A stretch of DNA of 64,000 nucleotides from Hansfordia pulvinata (lineage: Eukaryota; Ascomycota; Sordariomycetes; Xylariales): contig BJKQ01000004.1 of NCBI GenBank assembly GCA_006538405.1, positions 2,418,001 through 2,482,000 on the forward strand, given 5' to 3'. The notes under the pieces are model-generated. The model was not told the origin of the DNA. It did no database searches and worked only from the letters and a program-made list of their open reading frames with translations. Shown here in pieces: positions 59,401-64,000 of the stretch. Position numbers and translations under genes: made by a program. The first letter of the stretch is position 1. Each line of letters starts with the position of its first letter.

Positions 59401-61164
59401 GTCGCCCATCCGCCGAGTCGCTGGGATGGCCATCATGGGAGTGCTCAGTGATCTCGTGTCATCATCGACGTCATCAGCCCTTTCCGAGATACTGGCATCG
59501 TCCCTATCGGACCTGGGCACTCTCAGCCTCGACGACTTGGACTGGCTAGGGCGGAATATCGCTGGCAAGAACGAGTCGTCGGCAGAGTCGTCGTCAGACA
59601 TATTCCCGTCGTCTCTCTGGCTAATTACGTCCAGACACGGCTTGCAGACACGCAAGGTTCCTGGAACACCAAACTTCTGACCAGAGATGATGGACGTACA
59701 CCTGCTGTCGAAAATACACCCGCACGTCCGACAATGGTGTTTGCGACGGAAAGCAGAAAACGGCACAGCACACAGAAAACATTCGTTGCAGGTTTCGTCC
59801 GCCATCCAGAAGTCTTTGCTCAGAACTTGCTTCCTCATAGACTCCAGCTTCGCGTTGACAATCTCAGGCGCGCCTTCATCGGTCGTAGTCCCTGGAATCC
59901 TGTACGCCCCAGACCTGGCGCGCTGTGGCTTGGCCATGTGCCCGAATGAGTCGTGATGCACTGTGTTGTGAGCCGAGGTGCTGATTGTGCTTGGTTCTGC
60001 AGTTCCTTGCGACATGGACGACGACCTCGAATTGCTGCCGCGCGTTTGGCTCTCGCGTCGGCTGATACGATTGATGACGGCTGGTCTCTTAGCTGCATTC
60101 TTAGAGGATGGCTTGGCCGCGGGAGGGAGCATGCTCAGATCTGCTGGTGTAGGCTTTGCGAGAGACGAAGAGGAAGGGTCCGCCGAGCCCTTTGATGAGC
60201 TGATCGACCATTCTGCACTCCCATCCATGCTTGGGGCCTTGGGGCGTTTAGCGGACCCCCCAGCACTTGGTTTATCGTAAGGCGGCGGGTTTTGATCCGA
60301 TGCCTTGCGGCTAACCGCTGCGTCAGAGGCAGCATAAGGGAGTTGGGAGTCGTTGAAAGCCGACGGGCCCTTCTTCGTTGATCGACCCTGACCATTATCG
60401 GCACCGGCAACTACACCCCAAGGACCATCTTTGAAGGCGCTTACAGTGACGGGAGCGACAGCAGAAGTCGGCTTAGAGCCCAGACTTGGGATGCTTTGAC
60501 GACTGGAGGACCCTGATTTGGAGGTACTTGTCGTGGCCAAGGTCGTTTGGGATGTCGCTTTCGCTTGGGATGCATGTGTCGGGTGATCGAGGGCCTGGCT
60601 ACTGGCGAGAGCAGGGGGGCCATCAGCAGTCGTCGAGCCCAGAGTAGAGACGGTAGCGCCTGTATCTACCCGTGGAACTCCAGAGAGAGATGCTCTGGCA
60701 CTAGTAGCAGCGGTGCTTGAGCTCTTTCGCGAGGCGGCATCATAGCTCTCCGGGTCAAGTCCATCGAGGGGCAAAGGCCGGGTTGACGGGCGGTCTTTAT
60801 CTTTGGCTGGGCTGGGCGCAGCCGACGCATCGGGCTTGAAGCGAAAGTACTTGGAAAGACCCGTGAGTCCACTCTGGACCAGGTCACCTGCCAATCCTTT
60901 GTTCTCGACGTCGCTGACGTTGCTTGGGGGTGGTTCGAGGTCGTTGAATGTCGTCAAGACATCCTTTTGCGCGGCCGAGGTGTGTATCTTGTCGAGGGCC
61001 TGGGCCAGATGGTCCCGGTCGGGCTCCGGGGGCGCGGGGATGGAGGAAGAGGCTATCGAGATGGACTCGCGCGGCGACCGAGTGTTGTACGGGGATATGG
61101 AGGAGCGCGGTGACAGAGGCGTCTGTGGCGGGACGGCAGACTTGCCAGACATGTTGTCGGACAA
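53484..61164 (-). CDS. fab1: Fab1, 1-phosphatidylinositol-3-phosphate 5-kinase
   Basis: Fab1/PIKfyve makes PtdIns(3,5)P2 on vacuole and endosome membranes. Domains in order: a long Ser/Pro-rich N terminus; a FYVE zinc finger at residues 453-515 with RKHHCRTCG; a Cpn60/TCP1-like domain at about 830-1096; a middle Cys-rich region around residues 1300-1400 (CPLGQYIEDICYGADSICGT); an acidic, coiled-coil-rich linker; and the PIP kinase domain in the last 330 residues, with DLLLMENLFYDRSPSRIFDL, KGSMRNR and MDYSLMIAVDE. Introns are 54307-54358 and 53611-53701; the last exon encodes ILQAPNCWHQFNVPQL. One frame change at the G3 run 57593-57595 is repaired by one base and restores LPEDIPMPTYYSDT. The inferred length is 2512 residues, somewhat longer than yeast Fab1 (2278). 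Confidence 0.96.
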
Positions 61165-63265
61165 GACGGGGGGAGCTCTGATCAGCGGTGGTTGAGCAGA
61201 AAAGTCATGTTACTGAGGAGCAATTCTCGTCGGCCGCTGATAGACAGGACAGTGAGGCGAGGCGCGGGGGGCTGCTTGGACCGGCGGCCCTCACCATCGG
61301 CGGCGCGAGAGCGACATGTACGACGTTGGCCGCTAGGCGAAGTGGGCGTTTCGTTGTACGAGGATCAGTGCTGATAGCCGGCGGAAGTAGCACTGCGGGG
61401 CTCGCACACTGCGGGCTGGCAGGTAGCGATGATGGGGATGGCTGGTCGGTCGGTCGCTTGGTCGGTCGATGAAGTGTGCGCGTTAACAACCGGAGGTCGA
61501 CCCGGAAGCTGGCGATGCGCGCCGAGGGTGCAGCGGTGAGGGAGACGGGTACGCAGGTGGAGGAGTTGGGCCCAACAGTCGGGTCGGGTCGTGGGTGATG
61601 TCGCGGCTCCGGTCGGGTGGTGCCTGCCTGCGCCGAGTGCGGCGTGGGTCGGGCAGGTGCGCTGGCGGTACTCGTACTCCGTCAGGTACTCCGTGACCCC
61701 CGGTATACTCGTACTGCCCAGCAGATGGACACCAGCCCGATGAGTGAGTAAGGTTGGAAGGTACTGGCTGGAAATTCGAGTGATGAGGTCTGGTGAGGGT
61801 CGCTTACCTACAGGGCAATCGCCTCTCTTATTTGGGTGCTCAACTTAGGTACCGGGCTAGGTACCGACCTTACATGCACGTTTCCATCCAATGTTAGTTC
61901 GAGTCACGTCCGCCAGCACGGGGTGAATGTAGTTCACGGGCATGCATGCATTGAGGTTCGATCGTGGCTTTGGAAGCTCCAGTCGTTGCTTTGAGGCTCG
62001 AGTCGTGTCTCGGCGGCTTCGACTTATAAAACTGCCTCGAACAAAGGCGATCCACTTGGACCGACCAGTCTATGCCAGCAATACGAATAGGCAGGTATTT
62101 CTTGATATCGGTACGGGACGTTTTCCGCCAGGACAAGGGTCCTCCTCAACAGCAAGCAGCACCGAGCCGTACGACGCCTAGCATGTACGTGTGAAACATG
62201 GTCAACGCCTCTGGCTTAAGAGTGCCCGCATTGAGGGGGAGGGAGGGTCGTGGTGTGGCCGAGGCACATCACGGTACGTAGGAGTCACGGGTCTATAAGC
62301 TACTGGCTTGCCTGCATCGTCATTGTCGCCTGCATCTAGAAGTATTGAGGGAGCAGGCGTAAGACCAGCCGACCCCCGCCAAAGAGGGCACTGGGTTGGC
62401 TGTTGTGATTCGTCTGCCGCCTCTGGCAGACGATCACACCCAGGAACAGCGCGGCTTCATTGGCTCGGCACGGCAGCTTCGCACCACGGATGACTGACAA
62501 AACCGGTATTTCCATAATCAAGTCACCTGACTATAGTCTGTCCGCACTTACGGATAGGTACGGTTGGCACGCACAGAGGTTGGCAGTCATCGCACGACCA
62601 TGGGCTCACGGCAGACATATACGTCCAGTACATGTACATGTACAGACTGTACAGACCTGTGGGCAATTCCTGGAGCTCGGAGCTTCAGCAGTCTCAACCG
62701 CAGCGTCCTGCTCCGCATACGCGTACACGACGGCACGTGGTAGTTTCAACATGCCTTAATATGAAGTGTGCTTCAATCAGTCGAAGGTCTCTTGGTTCCA
62801 GGTTGTGCAGATTCCATCCATGGATCTACGTAAGATACCAGGGCTACCTAGGTACTTAACCCAACTTCTACAAGTTTACGGATACGTCCCTGCAGGTGAC
62901 GGCGCACAGGTGGCAGCCCCATGGTAATGTACCTACCTACCTTAGGTACCCTTCCATAAGTGGGGGCCGCGACGCACAGTTGACCCCGCCAGTCCACCAT
63001 GTCGTAAGTACCCCTGGCCCTAAAAGTCATGTTGGCCGAGCCGGCCAAGGCAACGCGTCTGACAGTCGCGTCGTCGCCGATCCCCCATTGAACGTCAATT
63101 CCGGCAGTGCCCGGTTTCGAACCCACAAGAAGCACGCACATGGGCACACACCGATAGCTCGAGGATTAGCTTTGTGCTGTGGGAGGGCCCCTCGATACCG
63201 ACATTCTTTCGACTGCGCAGGACGGAAGACACCTCACAGCATTCGCGCACGTCACACCACGTGCC
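61165..63265. other. Intergenic region between divergent genes
   Basis: About 2.1 kb upstream of Fab1 (-) and the partial gene (+). A GGTCGGTCG tandem tract lies at about 61441-61470. TACTCGTA/TACTCCGTA words cluster at about 61667-61712, and TACCTAGGTA-like words lie at about 61803-61875, 62845-62856 and 62928-62950. No gene or RNA is supported; open frames such as 61942-62181 are low in quality. Confidence 0.55.
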
Positions 63266-64000
63266 ATGGAACCAACATCCTCAGACTTGTGCCCCTCGCA
63301 GTCCGAACTGCTGGGAGACAGGCATCTCAACCGCCGGCTGTTCCAAATCCCACCTGACCAGGCCTCCCTTCTTGACAACGAGGAATCGTGGGTACAAAAT
63401 GTCGTCAGGCGTCCACAGCAATTCGTCACGCCCCAGCTTCTGCAATCCGTCACGGCACATCGTTCGCGGCCTGACCGGCCAACTTCGCCCTTGAGGTCAG
63501 CACCTTCCGCTCCCAGGAGTCCCAGCATCGTCAGTCAGCGGTCATCGCGGTCCATCATCAGCCAAGCAGAACTCCCAAGTGAGGACGAAAGCGAAGCCGG
63601 CACGCAGTTGTGTTCATGGCCCGCCTCCCCGTCCGCAAGAGATGGCCCCGAGATGATCCTGCCCCCCAGCCGGGATGGTACGCATAGGGAGGATGCTGAA
63701 GACGAAAATCATGAGGAACAGTCTTCAAATCACGAGGCACGGCCGGCGGATCATGGCCTGGCGGCAGAGCGTGGCTCGCCAGAACAGCCGAGGCGGCCCC
63801 GCGAGTCGTTCATCACCCAACTACCTCCGATGTCCTCGCCACGACCCACTGTGCCAACCAAGGAATCCCAAGTGCAAGCTCAAGAGCTGCCTTCGAGTAG
63901 TGCTGAACAGGATGAAGAGCTCGAGGTCGAGGTGCCCGTGGGATACGTGCTCAACAAGCCATCAGTGAACAGAATAGCTCACCCCATGATGCCCACGCCG
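63266..64000 (+). CDS. 5' part of an unrecognised gene, cut by the window edge
   Basis: From the ATG at 63266 the frame stays open for 245 codons to the last base. The N terminus MEPTSSDLCPSQSELLGDRH runs into EESWVQNVVRRPQQFVTPQL and a Ser/Pro/Arg-rich stretch (RPTSPLRSAPSAPRSPSIVS). Acidic and Gln/Glu-rich sequence follows, ending with VEVPVGYVLNKPSVNRI. The protein-like composition and the lack of any stop in GC-moderate DNA support real coding sequence. I recognise no domain in the part present. The Ser/Pro-rich, charged composition suggests a nuclear or scaffold protein, but that is weak. Confidence 0.7.
   Translation, partial: MEPTSSDLCPSQSELLGDRHLNRRLFQIPPDQASLLDNEESWVQNVVRRPQQFVTPQLLQSVTAHRSRPDRPTSPLRSAPSAPRSPSIVSQRSSRSIISQAELPSEDESEAGTQLCSWPASPSARDGPEMILPPSRDGTHREDAEDENHEEQSSNHEARPADHGLAAERGSPEQPRRPRESFITQLPPMSSPRPTVPTKESQVQAQELPSSSAEQDEELEVEVPVGYVLNKPSVNRIAHPMMPTP

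Overview
This is nuclear DNA of a filamentous ascomycete, most likely a Sordariomycete and possibly Hypocreales; the class and order are inference. The genes carry short GT...AG introns of about 50-260 nt with fungal branch sites such as TACTAAG, TACTGAC and GCTGAC. The products include fungal hallmarks: kexin, ERMES Mdm12, Fab1, Utp11, an EDEM-type mannosidase and a Zn2Cys6 regulator. Two nuclear tRNA genes are present. Intergenic DNA is GC-rich and full of microsatellites, long C or G homopolymers, and dispersed TACCTAGGTA-like and TACTCCGTA-like words. No transposon, CRISPR array or bacterial operon was seen.

Layout. 1-9 kb: an unrecognised conserved-looking gene with a charged C-terminal domain (+), then 6.3 kb of microsatellite-rich DNA without a gene I can support. 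9-13 kb: a GH47 EDEM-type mannosidase with a C-terminal protease-associated-like region (+). 14-19 kb: a large PhoD-like phosphatase (-). 19-24 kb: intergenic DNA with tRNA-Trp. 24-27 kb: kexin (+). 27-32 kb: mostly non-coding, with relics of a flavin monooxygenase (-) and one unidentified coding-like stretch. 32-36 kb: an intact SDR (+) converging on a Zn2Cys6 transcription factor (-). 38-40 kb: a conserved fungal protein of unknown function (+). 40-44 kb: UTP11 (-) divergent from a D-amino-acid oxidase (+). 44-47.5 kb: two unrecognised proteins with signal peptides (+). 48 kb: intron-containing tRNA-Ala(CGC) followed by a 51-bp tandem duplication. 49-50 kb: an acyl-CoA dehydrogenase (+). 50-61 kb: Mdm12 (-) and Fab1 (-). 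63.3-64 kb: the 5' part of another gene running off the right edge (+).

Most genes are ordinary housekeeping genes. EDEM-type mannosidase and kexin act in the secretory pathway, Mdm12 at ER-mitochondria contacts, Fab1 on vacuole and endosome membranes, Utp11 in ribosome biogenesis. The D-amino-acid oxidase ends in PKL and the acyl-CoA dehydrogenase in AKL, which fits peroxisomal import. The accessory parts are the monooxygenase relic with SDR and regulator, and the two orphan secreted proteins.

An important caveat is that nine otherwise well-conserved genes are interrupted by about 20 single-base frame changes. Each located site is explained by one missing base, nearly always in a run of C or G. 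This is the signature of uncorrected deletion errors in the assembly, not of pseudogenes. CDS coordinates below therefore give the span of the gene, with introns and frame changes stated in the text.
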